From Eretmocerus hayati (lineage: Eukaryota; Arthropoda; Insecta; Hymenoptera; Aphelinidae): a stretch of DNA of 64,000 nucleotides. Position 1 is the stretch's first letter, and the number at the start of each line of letters is the position of its first letter. Both the position numbers and the translations under genes were made by a program. The stretch is taken from positions 87,080,907 through 87,144,906 of the forward strand of contig CM056744.1 in the NCBI GenBank assembly GCA_029851415.1, read 5' to 3'. Positions 49,400 to 61,329 of the stretch are shown here, in pieces. The notes below the pieces were generated by a model. It had not been told where the DNA came from, searched no databases, and saw only the letters and a program-made list of their open reading frames with translations.

Positions 49400-50440
49400 G
49401 CTCTCAGTTGATCCTGGGAAACAGATGCACTCCCCGGACTCAGACCTCCTGCAAGGGAAATTTTAGTATCTCGGGAGCACATGACAACTCCCTCGCACCC
49501 AGTCTTCAGCCCCAGCACCCATGTGTGTGCTTGCACCAACTCGTCCGCCTCAGTACGTATGAGCCCTGAGTGGCATCTTGGACCACTTCAGGGCTCCCGC
49601 TCCTTCGCAAGCCCCCCTGTATCTCTTATCTTTTCTCTGCTCTCCGTTCCTTCCTTCGTTCTTCTGGGACTATAACCTCGGGGTTAGAATCTACCGGAGA
49701 GGGGTTTTAGTCGGTAGCTGCCTGAGGTTTCTTGGGTAAATCCGACACTACCCACACTCTTGTGGGTGTTTATGAAGATTTCCCCTTTCCAGCCTACCAA
49801 TTTGAAATAAAATGCTCATCCTCCCCGCCCGGGAGATCTTCGGATCTCAGGTCAGTTAATTATTCAGTGATGAGATTCCTGGAGGTGAGGATGATTTTTT
49901 TTCTTTTTTTTTTTGGTAGGCCAAGAAGGGGAAATCTTTATAGACATCCACAAGAGTGTGAGTAGCGTCGGATCCACTCGAGAAAACTCGGGCACCTGCC
50001 AACCAAAATCCCTCCCCGGAGTGCGCCAACCCGAAGGTTATAGTCGCAGAAGAAAGAAAGAAGGAAAAGAGAGTAAAGGAAAGATGACAGGTACACTCGG
50101 GAGCAATCTGAAATGATCTAACGTTTTTTAATCTAACCAATCAGGTTAGGCGATCCATCGTTCTAAACCAATCAGAGCTCGAGATTCAAAAATTTTCGAT
50201 CAGTTCAGATTGCAGTTGAGTGTATAAGGGGCTTGCGAAGAAGCGGGAGCCCTGAAGTGGTACAAGATGCCACTCAGGGCTCATACGCACTGAGGCGGAC
50301 GACGTGATAAAAGCTCACACATGGGTGCTGGGGCTGAAGAGTGGGGGCGGGGGAGTTGTCATATGCTCCCGAGATACTAAGATCTCCCTTGCCGGAGGAC
50401 TGGGGCCGGGAAGTGCGTCTATCTCCCATGATCAACTAAG
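49400..50440. mobile_element. Palindrome of about 1 kb, GC-rich arms
   Basis: The left arm (49400-49855) is matched in reverse complement by 49860-50440. For example GGAGCCCTGAAGTGGT (50239) pairs with ACCACTTCAGGGCTCC (49583), and CGACTATAACCTTCGGGTT pairs with a near copy at 49668. Arms meet almost without a spacer near 49857. On the right a further partial tandem copy of the arm end extends to about 50520 and ends in a run of 12 or more G. No coding capacity. Confidence 0.8.
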
Positions 50441-50850
50441 GATCCTCCTTGCGCTTAACTGATGGGTCCGGGGAGTCGTCACTCTCCCAAGATCCGAAGA
50501 TCTCCCCTGCGGAGGGGGGGGGGGGTGAGCCTAGTATCTTCTCCAAGTACATAAGGTATAGGTTGCAACTCATCTGCATACGGGGTAAACCAGTCGTCAC
50601 CTGGTGGTGGCGCGCGAAACGAATGTATACGATACTTGCCTCTATCGAACTGGATCGTTGCGTAAACACTTTTTTGGTTCTTTCAGAGGTAAAATGCCAT
50701 CTAGTGGTATTATTCAGCACCACACACGCATTGTTTGAGTCGCGTATTTGCAGTCACGTGATTGCTCGCCGGAGTCGTAAAATTTTGAGGCAATGTCATT
50801 CGTTCGAGGCTATACCACCATGGGCTTGCTTGAAGCCATTCCATCACGAT

Positions 50851-50985
50851 AGGGGGGGGAGGGGGGGGGAGGGGGGGGGAGGCTGTACCAGTATACATGG
50901 GATGAGGCCGTACCAGCATACATGGGGTGAGGCCCTACCAGCATAGCCTTCCGTTGGAGCCGTATCAGCATTTTCCGTTGAGGCC
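50851..50985. repeat. G-rich run and about 30-bp minisatellite
   Basis: GGGGGGGGA units (50851-50882) are followed by three to four units of GAGGCCGTACCAGCATACAT type. The G-rich strand has G-quadruplex potential. Confidence 0.7.
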
Positions 50986-50999
50986 GTACCACCCTAGTT

Positions 51000-53870
51000 C
51001 CTTTCCTTCTGGAATCTTACTCGAAATAGACTCTTATCCTGTAGTCTAGCCACCACGAAATCACTACTTTGGGTGTGCGAAATGATTCTTAGAAATCAAA
51101 AAAATTGCAATCGCTACTCTCAATAGGCCAAGCTTACCTCTTTCGACGCAACAGTTGGTGCATCTTGTCTCTTGTCCTCGGTCACTTACCGCAATTATGA
51201 TAGTCAGTTCAAGTTATCAGAGGATTTCTTCTCCCTGATTCATGAATGGGAAGGAATGGAGAAATATGCGAATAGTCCCGGATTTCATTCATGATTTATT
51301 CGCTTCACAATCTGAGTTCATTCTATGACATTCAAGGATGTCGTCCTAAATGGATTCTTGAGCATGAGTCTCGGATACAAAATTGATCTTGTACTTGTTC
51401 AAGAGGATCATAGCACGTAAATCGTCTGTTCCGTCTTTCGAAGAAATATTTCATCTCTACATCAAGAACTCACTGTCAGACTTGAAACTACGGGAGACTT
51501 GGGATTCAAATCAGATGTGAATTTTGTAAAAAACGAACAGAGTTCTCTGAGACTAGAACTCATAAATTACTGTCCCAGTGCATCTGAATTGTTCATAATT
51601 TCCTTTTCTACAAAACATATCTCGATTTGAATTCGTCCATTGATTCGCGTGAAAGTGAAATTGAACTACTCACGTATATTTTCTCCTACTACGAATCTCT
51701 TGTTCTGTTGATTCATATACGAGTCTGATTGAGTTTACGAAATTCTGTGAATATGCGAAGGAGTTGTGAGAGAATAATCCTGAGTTCTCTAAGACAAAAT
51801 TACCTCCAATTCCAGTCTAAACTTGACTCATTCATTTTAGTCTTGTGAATTCTCAGAGAATATACTGAATCTTCCGGAAATCAACCAAATTGATTAGTAT
51901 ATTCCTTGCAAAGTGAATGGACGATCAACATCCATTCTCTGAAGTTTCCTACACAAGGATATTTTTCATGCGTTCAAACCAATTTAAGAAATATCGACGT
52001 CCTGTCATGATAATTCATGATCGAGCGTTGATGAATCATCCTTCAGTTGGAATTATTCATCGTGATTTGAACTGAAATGTTCATCAAGATAGAATGACTC
52101 ATCTTGTCTGAGATGTATTTTTTAGTCTTCGTACTCTCTTGAAACGTGACTGTAGAGAGTAATTATGAACTCAAACTCCTGTCATTCTACAAAATATTTT
52201 CTTTTGGCCGATTTTGTTCTGTGGTATTCATCATCTTTATTGTGCGCTCATTCAAGATTCTCAACTCCTCCGAGCATCAACAACTCTTATGAGTCATTCC
52301 GCATGGAAACAGTCCATCACAAATGTGTGGGTCCCAGATCTCTGTTTGTGTCGCTTTTTGAATTCTTTGGGTCAAATTATTACAAATTTTGATTCCGTTC
52401 TCGCAGGCCGCAGATAAGATGTCTTGGTCGAATATTATTGCACAAAATGAGTTTCGATGGGGGAAGATCGGGTGAATTTTGGAAAAACGTCTGTATTCCT
52501 CTCGATGATGGGATTTCGAATGAAAGAAATAGAGCCCACCCTCTTTAACATACTCATTGTCAGTGGAATCACTTACATCATGGGATTCTTTGTGGTAGAT
52601 TCAGATCATCACATGGGAATTTCTAATTCCCGTATAATTCGGAGTCCCAAAAATTGTTGAGACTCTCCCAAGTTTATTTGGTCAATAGAATCTCTTAAAA
52701 TCTATGCCCTGTATAGACCCAAGCAATCTTGGAAATATGATTTCTCTCTATCTGAAAAGCTCGTATATTCACAAGATAGCCTCTATGGTATTGCGTTATA
52801 TGAATGATTCCAAATTGTCGAAACAGAATTTCTCATTTGCACTCTTCGTAGTAGCAGTCATTGAATGCAGTTCTACTGATCGCAATTCGGTCAATAAATA
52901 CATCATGAGCTCTATGTAAATAAGATTCCAAAGAATAGAAAAATTCGAACCCGTGAGCGAAGAGCCGAGGCTCATGAGAATGGAAGGATTTGATACTTTC
53001 TGGTGAAAAATTGGAGATTATTAATTATTACAAGTCAATCTTCCTGCGATGATCACTCTTCACAGAAGAGTGGCATTTTTTCTAACTTAAATTATTCACA
53101 ATACTTGGGACCACTTCACAGATTCGAGTTCAAGTTAGAATCATAGTCGAGATTTCAACTCTCTCTAGTGAATGGACTTCATATTTTACGCGGAATATTC
53201 TATGTAGAATATTTACATCGTGGCGTCACTCACACATTGGCATTTGAATCATTTTCACGCTGTACAGCTATCTAATTTTGATTATATACATTTCTACATA
53301 CTAACTAACGCATCAAATGATCGTCTTTTTGTATCTAGTGGCAGACAAAGACCTACAAGATGATTGAAAAATACTGTGAAAGAGGTATATCAGCAGAGAA
53401 GGGGAAAGAATTCGTCTATCCAGTACCTGGTCCAAGAATGATAGTGACAGGAATGTGTACTCAAATGACTTCATTTGCGTCCTTATTAGAACTTTCTGTG
53501 AGCGATAGTTATTGGTCTACCTAGGAACACATCATGTGTGATATTGAGATCAAGATAGGCTTTTTTGTAATATTCCTAAACTATGAATATTGTAAACCTA
53601 GACACGATTCCTGTCTCACAACTGAAGAATTCAAATGATGCGTATTAGTTGTGAAGTAGTGGAAAGATTTATGGAGAGGCACAAAGTATAAAACCAGTAT
53701 ATTGACGAGAAAACATGAAGGTGACCAACTTGTATGAAATGATTGTTATTCCTAGAATTCGATAGCTGATCGGGAAAGAACGGTTTTTGTGATACTACTA
53801 AGAGATGGAAAAACGAGATCTGGACTTCTAAACGATCGCAAAGTATCGTTTACGTATTACAGATTGTTGA
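51000..53870. other. Largely unannotated intergenic DNA
   Basis: AT-rich sequence between the convergent genes. One isolated exon-like stretch is at 53340-53500 (+): a strong acceptor (GTCTTTTTGTATCTAG), the peptide WQTKTYKMIEKYCERGIS and PVPGPRMIVTGMCTQM, and a donor TCT|GTGAGC. No partner exons were found, so it was not called as a gene. Confidence 0.35.
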
Positions 53871-54268
53871 GAGATATTCATTTGTCATCTATGCCGAGTT
53901 TTCCACTCTCAATTCGGTACTGCCTGCGAGAGAGAAAATAATCGACTCTCAATACGACCATGCGGGTTGCGTCACTTTTATGGTCTTGACCTGTCCGACT
54001 GAAAAGATAACCAAAAATGAAGTTCTCATTTCCATACAAATTCGTGAAAGACGGTAGATAAGTTTTGAAGGCACACGACAGTGAATTAGTCAATATATCA
54101 ATTTTATACCGTACCTCTTCATTCATCTTGCTCAACATTTTTTTTAGATCCATATTATGCAGAGTTTCACGTGCAAAAATTGGGTTGAACTCATTGAAGA
54201 AAGAAAACATGATGATGGCGTATTGATAGAATGTCGATTCACTCTGAATCGGGTTAGAGAATTCATAT

Positions 54269-54477
54269 CTACAGTCTCAGTAGCTTGCGGAAAGCCTTTC
54301 GAAATTCGGGGTTGAAAAGTGTATAGATGACAGGATTAACGAAGCTGTTCATGTAACCAAGCCAGGAGGTAACGATGAATGCCGCCAATCCCGGTTGACA
54401 GTCTTTTCCCATTTTTGAGCAGAGAGCGTCCATTATATTGCACGTAAAAAATGGCACCCAACAGAACAGGAACACAC
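54269..54477 (-). CDS. Dop2R: D2-like dopamine receptor, last exon (TM6, TM7, helix 8)
   Basis: Class A G-protein-coupled receptor. The exon starts after a GTTTAAG acceptor (phase 1) and encodes VFLFCWVPFFTCNIMDAL, with the CWxP toggle motif and Phe-Phe of TM6 of aminergic receptors. An extracellular loop (CSKMGKDCQPG) with a possible disulphide follows. TM7 contains WLGYMNSFVNPVIYT with the conserved NPxxY, then helix 8 EFRKAFRKLLRL and TAG. The very short tail after helix 8 and the CNIMDAxC pattern are typical of insect D2-like dopamine receptors (Gi-coupled, neuronal plasma membrane). Octopamine or serotonin receptors share the scaffold, but the TM6-loop wording fits D2-like best. Confidence 0.85.
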
Positions 54478-54975
54478 CTTAAACAGTTGAATTCGAAGCT
54501 TTATGAGGATGAATTCATTCCAATCATCAATGATATGTTGTTGAGTATCTGGCATGGACCACCCCGGAGAGTTGGAGGCGGATGTATTTTGGCCGAGGAA
54601 ATCCATTTCCACAGGAAATTCAATGCACGATAAGAATTTGCATCTATGATGCAGTTGTCCCTCATAGAACCAACTTTTAATCTAAGTCCACGTCAGTTTT
54701 TTTCATTCGGCTGGGATTTCTACCAGGAAAAGCTAGCATTGATGAGATTTTCATCGAATTCTGAACCAAAGAGTACTGGCAAGTGATAATTTTGAAGAAT
54801 GTAGATTCTTAATCAACGAGGTAGTCTTTTGTTGTTACAGTCGGAAAAATACTATTCACAGATGAGGTTGAGAACTTATCAAAACAGACTTTCTTGTAAT
54901 TTTGGCGCCTAAATAACAAACGATTCCCACGTCTTTGACGAAATAAAAGATTATCTAATTTGAATGATGACATAC

Positions 54976-55184
54976 CGAGAACAATGGCAAGTGTTTTCGT
55001 CGCCTTGCGCTCCTTCTTCACTGACATCTTGTCCCCCTTCTTTTTACTGGTCTTGTTGGCTTTTCGTATATTGAAGCGAGAGCCAGACGATACACTCTTC
55101 CGATCCTTTTTTGAAAAACTGCTAGGTACTCCAGTGCCCAAAGGTATGCCTATGGTTGATGCTGGATTCGATCCGCCCGTTTTA
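54976..55184 (-). CDS. Dop2R: D2-like dopamine receptor, penultimate exon (third intracellular loop)
   Basis: Bounded by the acceptor CCATTTCATTTCTAG and the donor CTCG|GTATGT; phase 2 in, phase 1 out, so the 209 bases join exactly to the last exon. It encodes a Ser/Lys-rich cytoplasmic segment (KKDRKSVSSGSRFN, KANKTSKKKGDKMSVKKE) ending RKATKTLAIVLG. The KATKTLAIVLG sequence is the near-invariant end of intracellular loop 3 and start of TM6 in D2-like receptors, where Gi and regulators bind. Ser/Thr-rich stretches are possible kinase sites. The exons for TM1-TM5 were not found between 55185 and 64000 and presumably lie outside, implying an intron above 8.8 kb. The gene runs towards the secreted-protein gene. 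Confidence 0.8.
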
Positions 55185-57120
55185 CTAGAAATGAAATGGA
55201 ATTCCAATAAGAAAATTGATTCAGAGGGTACTAACTTGATTCATAGAACAATGCATTCAGTATTACAGAATTTCTCCTAACGGGGTCAAAATCATCGCTG
55301 TCCCCAGCAGGTGGACCCAATTACTCAACCCGAGAGATAAAAGTAATGTGCACGAGGTTGGTATTTTTGCATCCCCTTTTTTTCGGAAAGATACTTTTTT
55401 GGAAATGATCGGGAATCACGCGAAACTCTAAGACACGCTCGTACTAAGTTCAAAAGGGACCTCTGAGATGGTCGTGATGTTGGTTTGAGTCTTGGCTGAG
55501 GTTACTGAGGTCAGAGCGAGGGGGGACTCCATCTCCTGAATTCGTAACATGTGCTCTCCACCCTGAACATTTCGGGATTCCTCGTGATCACAATATTATC
55601 TGAAAAGTTGTATGAGGAAGACCTAGTTTGGGAGTATAATTTTGTCTTGAGATGAAGTTGATAACGTGTATAGATAGACTTCTTCTAGAATATGTCGGCT
55701 GAACAGATATGGGCATTATTGCGCAAACTCACCCAGAAAGTTTGCTAGTCTTCCATTTCGACGAGCAAGCTCGAAATTTTTTTTATTCAAATTCTCTTGC
55801 AAATTTCTATCAAAACGCACCTACCACGAGGGTTTCAGGCTGACCCGTCAGGTCATCTCTTTTATTCTCAAAGATTAAGGATCGAAATGCCTGTTCTGTG
55901 AACCAAGAATCTTGGAGCTCTTCATACACCCTTAGCAAAGTAATCGTTGCAATATGTATTCTCAAACTCTTCTCTTAAAATATTAAATATCTAACCAAAA
56001 ATTCTTACGTGGATTTCCATAGGTTCTATGGACAAAATGCTTGGAGTAGACCCCAAGCTGTGTATCTCTTTTTTGTGATAAGATTTTTACTAAAAATGGG
56101 ACATTTTTTAAAATACTAACAGCGCATCTTGAATTCGCCCTTAGCCGTTTTGTCCCGAACGGAGTTTTTAGAAATCATGTCAAATAATCAGATGCCGGTA
56201 ATTTTTGCACCATTTGTCGTTTTTCACTCACATTTGATCCAAAACTATCCCGTATCCTATCACAAATTGCGATTGTGCGATTGATCGATTAATTTCTCGA
56301 AAGCATCGAATTAGGAGTGCAGCTACGTTCACGTTGGAGAAATCTAATGTCCATATCTTTAGAGTCGAGAGCTATCAACCACTACCAGAAGATTTCGACA
56401 ATATATTCGTCCATCTTGGATTGCTTCGTATGGGCGTGCGTATGAGCGTCGATGCCGGGTACACGTGTAATACCGACACGCGGCCGTCTATCAAACGAGT
56501 ATGTCGGGTTGCCGAATTCCAGGATGACTAAATCATGGTCCGACCCTCTGATTGTGATCTACCTGCCGTCTTTGGTGAGAATTATATGCATAACTTGATT
56601 TCATCCACTCGGTAAAATAATCGACACGTCTGCATTCCTTCATGTCTTGTTGAGTAAAAATGAGAGAAATGAAAATAAGTCTGATAAGAAATTTATGTGC
56701 ATGTTGTGGAGTCTTACAACAGATGAGTTGTGAATCTGAGGAGTTTTCCATTCTATGATTTTCTTACACCTTCCTGTGTTCATCGTATTGAAAGAGTAAG
56801 GAATATTGAGAGCACTTAGTGGAAAATCGATCATAATTATGGTTTAGATTTGTTTTGAAAAAATCACATGCCATGTTGTTATCTGAGAGTTATGAGAGCA
56901 CTGTGTAATGATGGCAATAACAATGACGAACCATTCGGAATTGATTTGGGAAACGAGAAGCTCATCGTTGTTCCGGCAAAATCAATGTTCTATCAGTGAA
57001 TTCAAGAATCGAGAGATTGACAGTTTTGTTTTCATGGAGCGGCTGTAAATCGGTATATAATTCCAGTGATAAGCTATCACTTGTGTCTCAGATGCATATT
57101 TTTAGAACTTTAGAATATTC
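55185..57120 (-). other. Receptor intron, nothing recognised
   Basis: Presumed intron of the dopamine receptor. No repeats or exons supported. An 65-codon frame at 56334-56531 has no recognised content. Confidence 0.4.
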
Positions 57121-57157
57121 TTGCATTCAAAAAATTACCGATTAATACGAAGACGAT

Positions 57158-57186
57158 CCGCGCGCTTGCGCGCGGTGAATACCTAG
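57158..57186. mobile_element. 3' terminus of another Helitron
   Basis: The hairpin CCGCGCGCTTGCGCGCGG (57158-57175) is followed by seven bases and CTAG. It abuts the TC start of the next Helitron at 57195. The body of this element upstream was not delimited. Confidence 0.6.
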
Positions 57187-57316
57187 TCTTATATTCTTAT
57201 ATTATTAATGGATAACTTCGATAATATAGATTCGAGGCGTTCTGATCGAGATTTCGCGCGCCACTTACGAGTCATCTCAATGTGTGTTGTTGTGGATTAA
57301 TGACATTGTATCATTT

Positions 57317-58073
57317 TTTTTTTTTTTTCTCTTAAGCTTTGGAGCCCTTCTGGGCTCATGCAGCTGACTGTGTACTGTGTGTTATTGTTACTCGTGTTCT
57401 GTATGTACCTGGGTTGCTTACGGTCTTATCTCAGAGCCAACCCCTGCACAACCCCTGCAGTGGTACCTGTAGTCAGATAGTTCGCTGCATCACTGTTTTC
57501 GACGCACCAGGTTTTACTCACACAGTGAGCTCGTGTGCCTCACTCTCTCGTAGTCGAAAGGCACGAGACACCTCTGCTTTCGAGACTAGCTCTACTCACA
57601 CAGTGAGCTCGTGTGCCTCGCTCTCTCGTAGTCGAAAGGCACGAGCCATCTCTGCTTTCGACTCAGTGGTCTACTAGCAGAGTGGATGACTCCGTTGTTG
57701 CAACTCGTGAACTTGTGTCAGTGTAGTGACTGTAACGTGTGTGCACTCTCCGCATTCGCCCGGGATTGATTAACCCGTGGGGCAAGGGAAAACTTCCTTG
57801 TAAGGGAAGAAAACCCGCCCCAGAGAGCTCGGCGCCACTATCGTGTTACATATCGGGCATATATCTCGGATAAAATATCCCAATCTGCGACACTTTACAC
57901 CTCCCGTTCACAGTGAAAAGTCTTAAGCATCAACCAACCGATCAGAAAAGCCAGCAAGCCGGGGTTGATTAGACCGAGACGGGCGGTCACCCATCCAAGT
58001 ACTAACCGCGCCCAACGTTACTTAACTTCGATGATCGGAAAAGCTGGCACTCAGCGACCCCACCAATGCGTCG
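57317..58073 (-). mobile_element. 5S-rRNA-headed SINE (SINE3-like)
   Basis: A 757-base insertion flanked by the 15-base target duplication GACATTGTATCATTT (57302-57316 and 58074-58088). The first Helitron copy has the site once (GACATTGTATTATTT near 5533). On the minus strand it starts at 58073 and ends in a poly(A) tail (T run at 57317). Its head, about 57975-58040, matches the internal promoter half of 5S rRNA (GTTAAGTAACGTTGGGCGCG, GTACTTGGATGGGTGACCGC). Such heads give RNA polymerase III transcription, and the tail and duplication show LINE-type mobilisation. Inside, a unit of about 73 bases with GTGAGCTCGTGTGCCTC occurs twice (57520-57665). Confidence 0.82.
57978..58038 (-). pseudogene. 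5S rRNA-derived internal promoter
   Basis: Complement of this stretch reads CCGATCATCGAAGTTAAG, then ACGTTGGGCGCGGTTAGTAC and TTGGATGGGTGACCGCC, covering the box A, intermediate element and box C region of 5S rRNA. The first 40 bases of the rRNA are not clearly conserved and its 3' end is replaced, so it is not a functional 5S gene. Confidence 0.8.
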
Positions 58074-58338
58074 GACATTGTATCATTTGAATGTATTTAT
58101 AGGTGGATCAATACAGTTGAAAGTATACAATCATGCAATCTACACAGCCGAACTATTATATCTGTTGATTATTTCCAATTTATCGAAAGAAAAGTAATGA
58201 TGAGTTTCAAGCATCTGAACTCATGCACTGTAGCGTTCTATCCAGTTCTGTCTACTTCGTTGTCAACATTGAGCAGGTGATCGTCGCGCCTGCGCATCCT
58301 ATCGGGTTTTATCACACCTGCATGTATTAATCTATTAA

Positions 58339-58745
58339 GAGTGCTCTCTACCTTTTGAAAAGCGATGGTGGCGCCTCTAGCGGTCAAATTGGTATATTGT
58401 CAATAACAATTTTTAAAAACAAAGAGGGAGTAGACCAATAATACCGCTCTCTGCGGACTATTTTTCTTCAAATTTTAAAAAAAGTTTCATCGAGATCGGT
58501 GCAAAATTGAGCTCAAAAATTTGCAGATACATTTGTTCAGTGTTGCTGAATTGTATCTGCAAACTTTTGAGCTGAATTTTGCACCGATCTCGATGAAACC
58601 TCATTTATTATTTGAAGAAGAATAATCCGCAGGGAGCGGTACTATTGGTTTTCTTCCTCTTTGTTTTTAAAAAATTGTTATTGGCAATATACCAATTTGA
58701 CCGCTAGAGGAGCCACCATCGCTTTTCCAGAGGCAGAGAGCACTC
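58339..58745. mobile_element. Palindromic MITE with TTAA duplication (piggyBac type)
   Basis: Flanked by TTAA at 58335-58338 and 58746-58749. Ends GAGTGCTCTCTACC and its near complement GGCAGAGAGCACTC. The arms (about 195 bases) pair through the whole element, for example GACCGCTAGAGGAGCCACCA with TGGTGGCGCCTCTAGCGGTC. The TTAA target is diagnostic of piggyBac-related elements. It is absent from the first Helitron copy (5800 region). No transposase; non-autonomous. Confidence 0.85.
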
Positions 58746-60029
58746 TTAATCGCGGATCGCGCGCTGAATGAGTGATAGGAAAGTAGATTGCTGCTTGACC
58801 GACAACAGGAATATCGGATATCCCGTGTAATAATGAGATTAATGGTGATCATTTGAAGATTTGATTTCTGATATTTCATCTTCCTTCCTTCAACCATCGG
58901 AAAGATTTCAGGAACGCTTATTTAGTCTCTCAAAATGGTCCATACAAACTTAATAGTTGCATCCATACTGTTTTTCAATGGGGTAGATTAACTAGAATTT
59001 TTTCGTGAATGATGAATGTTTCTACATAATTCTGAAATTGCAAATACGAAATTTTCTGATTGAGGTAGATCAACTAAAATTCTCTTGGTGAATGTTGAAT
59101 ATCCTTATCATTTTTAAAAAAGTTTTCAATTTGTGAATATAATTCTTCAAATTGGAATGCGTAAAACACTTCTTCAGTTGGTGGATGGCACTGAATTGGA
59201 CCGAATGGATTGAGGAATTTTTTATCTATGAATGATGTATTTTTTCAAATTGTAGGAGGTTCAATAACTCTCTCATTTCTGGAAGATGATCGATTGAATT
59301 TCAAATGATCGATCGAAAATTGTTCATTTGTGGACTAAAAAACATTTCTACAGAAGCATTCAAAAAATTCTCGCTCTACAAAGGCTGATTGGCTGATCTT
59401 TGTGCATGTCCTTGGAAAATGTTTCCTCCTTCTCTTTTATAGCCGACTTAGAGGAGAAGAAGGAGGAGGAGAGAAATATGTCTCCATCCGAGAATGAGTA
59501 AAAACCTTTGAAAATCTCAATCGAATTGGGAACCCACATATTTCACGTGAAAATTGAAATTTTCATGCACAAGCGTTGCATAAATTCAAATCATTGATTT
59601 TGGAATCGAGCTCGAATCTCCAGTTCTCAAAATGATCTTCGCTCCTTGATGGCCACCCTCAATAATATTCTATAAAAACTGGATAATTTTTTGACCCCAC
59701 ACCATACGGGTGGTTGAACCATGCGCGCGCAGCGCGCTCACTTTGTAGATCGAGTAGTTTTTTGAGATTATTCGAAAAATCCTTCAGACATTCGTGAATT
59801 TTTGAATCAGCAATCCATTAATTTCGATTTCGAGGCATGTTAGATAGATAAACATATAGATAGATGACATTTCCATCCCATATTTTTATACTATATCATA
59901 TTTGCTCCTTTCTGGTAGCATATATGCCTGCATAATTTGTTTTTCAAACACAATAGCTTTTGCCGTATGTTCCAGAATCTTAAAGGATCGTAACCATCCG
60001 TTCGGGGCGGCATTCCAACATACATTGAC

Positions 60030-60800
60030 AAAACCCACTTTTATTAGTAGTCAATCTAAAGCTTACAGTCTTAGCTTTCGATTGATGGGTTACAAAGTTC
60101 AATTTGATGTGTCCAAGCAGGAGCCATTAGCAGTTTTGTAAGTGTACCAAATTTAGACCCCGATGGGGCAACTTTGGTACACTTACAGAATATCTCAATT
60201 CTACCCACCACCATGCGAGTGAATTTATCTTAATCGTTCAGAAGTCTTGTTCTAAGCTGTTTGAAACATTTTGAGACCTCATAGACCACCACTCGACTCA
60301 AGAAGAGTTGAAACGAAGCTGTCATAGGAAGATGTTTTGAAGTTACCCTATCCCCATGCTTCTTACTGAAAGTAGGGTAACTCTGGTACGTTTTTTCATG
60401 TTTTTTCTTCCTGTTTTTCATTCATTAAAATTCCAAATGCTGTAGATACTCTAATGTAACGATGGTTTCTTCAATATGATGATATATGTGATGGAAATGT
60501 AGCATTATACACCTGTAGTTCGTTCCGGAACACTTCTTGCCAGGCACACTAACTGGACCACTCGCGTATCGCTGCTAAATCAGTATTTTCGGAAAAAGCT
60601 TCAATAAACGAGTACAATCGTTCACGCGGGATCTACGGTGGCTCAACACATTGTTTATGCGTGTGCCAAGAAGGGAGGATAGGTTTCAGAGCTATAGAAT
60701 CATTTACCTTGCCGAATGCAGCTTTGAAAGTCATTTTTCAGGGGTGTACCAAAGTTGCACCCACTGTACCAAAGTTACCCAATTTGACGGTAGTTCAATA
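60030..60800. repeat. Dispersed repeat, copy 2
   Basis: Inverted, diverged copy of 40560-41290, with GTAGTTCGTTCCGGAAC and CCACTCGCGTATCGCTGC as landmarks. It includes a perfect hairpin, GTAAGTGTACCAAA (60138-60151) with its complement ending at 60186. Three ACCAAAGTTACCC-type motifs occur near 60725-60785. Confidence 0.65.
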
Positions 60801-61329
60801 CAGAGTAAAACCTATTTTTCGCATCCTCGTGATAGTCCTGACCCTCGCCTGCCGCTCGGGCCGGAACCCCATCACCCGGGTGCGCTGAAAGTTCTTACAC
60901 GCTTGTATCGAAATATACTATGTCAGTTTCATGTATACTAAGGTACTTAACTAAAAATCAATTTATCTATGTGAATATAGTTTTTTTTCACTGAAAAATA
61001 TATGATGGGAATAGATGAAAACCATTTGGAAGATATTCTATGTCAACTCCATCAGTTTCGCGATAAATATTGGAGCGAAATGTTAGTTCCTTGAATTCAG
61101 ATTCTGAATTTCAGAAGCTGTTTTCCAGGATGACTGTTAGGACAAGCACGTACAAGAACGAAACAACACCTGTGCAATTTAGTGTGGACCGAAAATCCTT
61201 TTTTCTCGAGATTCGCTTTGCACTAGTAAAATTCCACTGTCTTTTTATGAGAAAATATGGTAATTTTTCCGCTGCATCCTCAAAAGTAAGTTTTTCAGGT
61301 AGAGCAAGAGCCTCAAAGATTGGAAAAAA

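Larger units (their letters stand above)
57195..60000. mobile_element. Second Helitron copy, with two nested insertions
   Basis: Starts TCTTATATTATTAATGG like the copy at 5428 and follows it with high similarity to about 60000 (CGTAACCATCCG). There the two diverge before the 3' hairpin, so this copy lacks its 3' end. Compared with the first copy it has two extra blocks: 57317-58073 (SINE) and 58339-58745 (MITE). Both copies share an internal GCGCGCGCAGCGCGC hairpin (about 59725 here). It lies in the presumed receptor intron. Confidence 0.85.

Noticed and set aside
50449..50946. 165-codon open frame
   Set aside because: Built largely on the palindrome end, G runs and a minisatellite (GGGGGGGGA and GAGGCCGTACC units), so it is a repeat by-product.
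53878..54210. 110-codon minus-strand frame just downstream of the receptor stop
   Set aside because: It lies after the receptor's TAG, shows no receptor features, and is best seen as chance within the 3' region.
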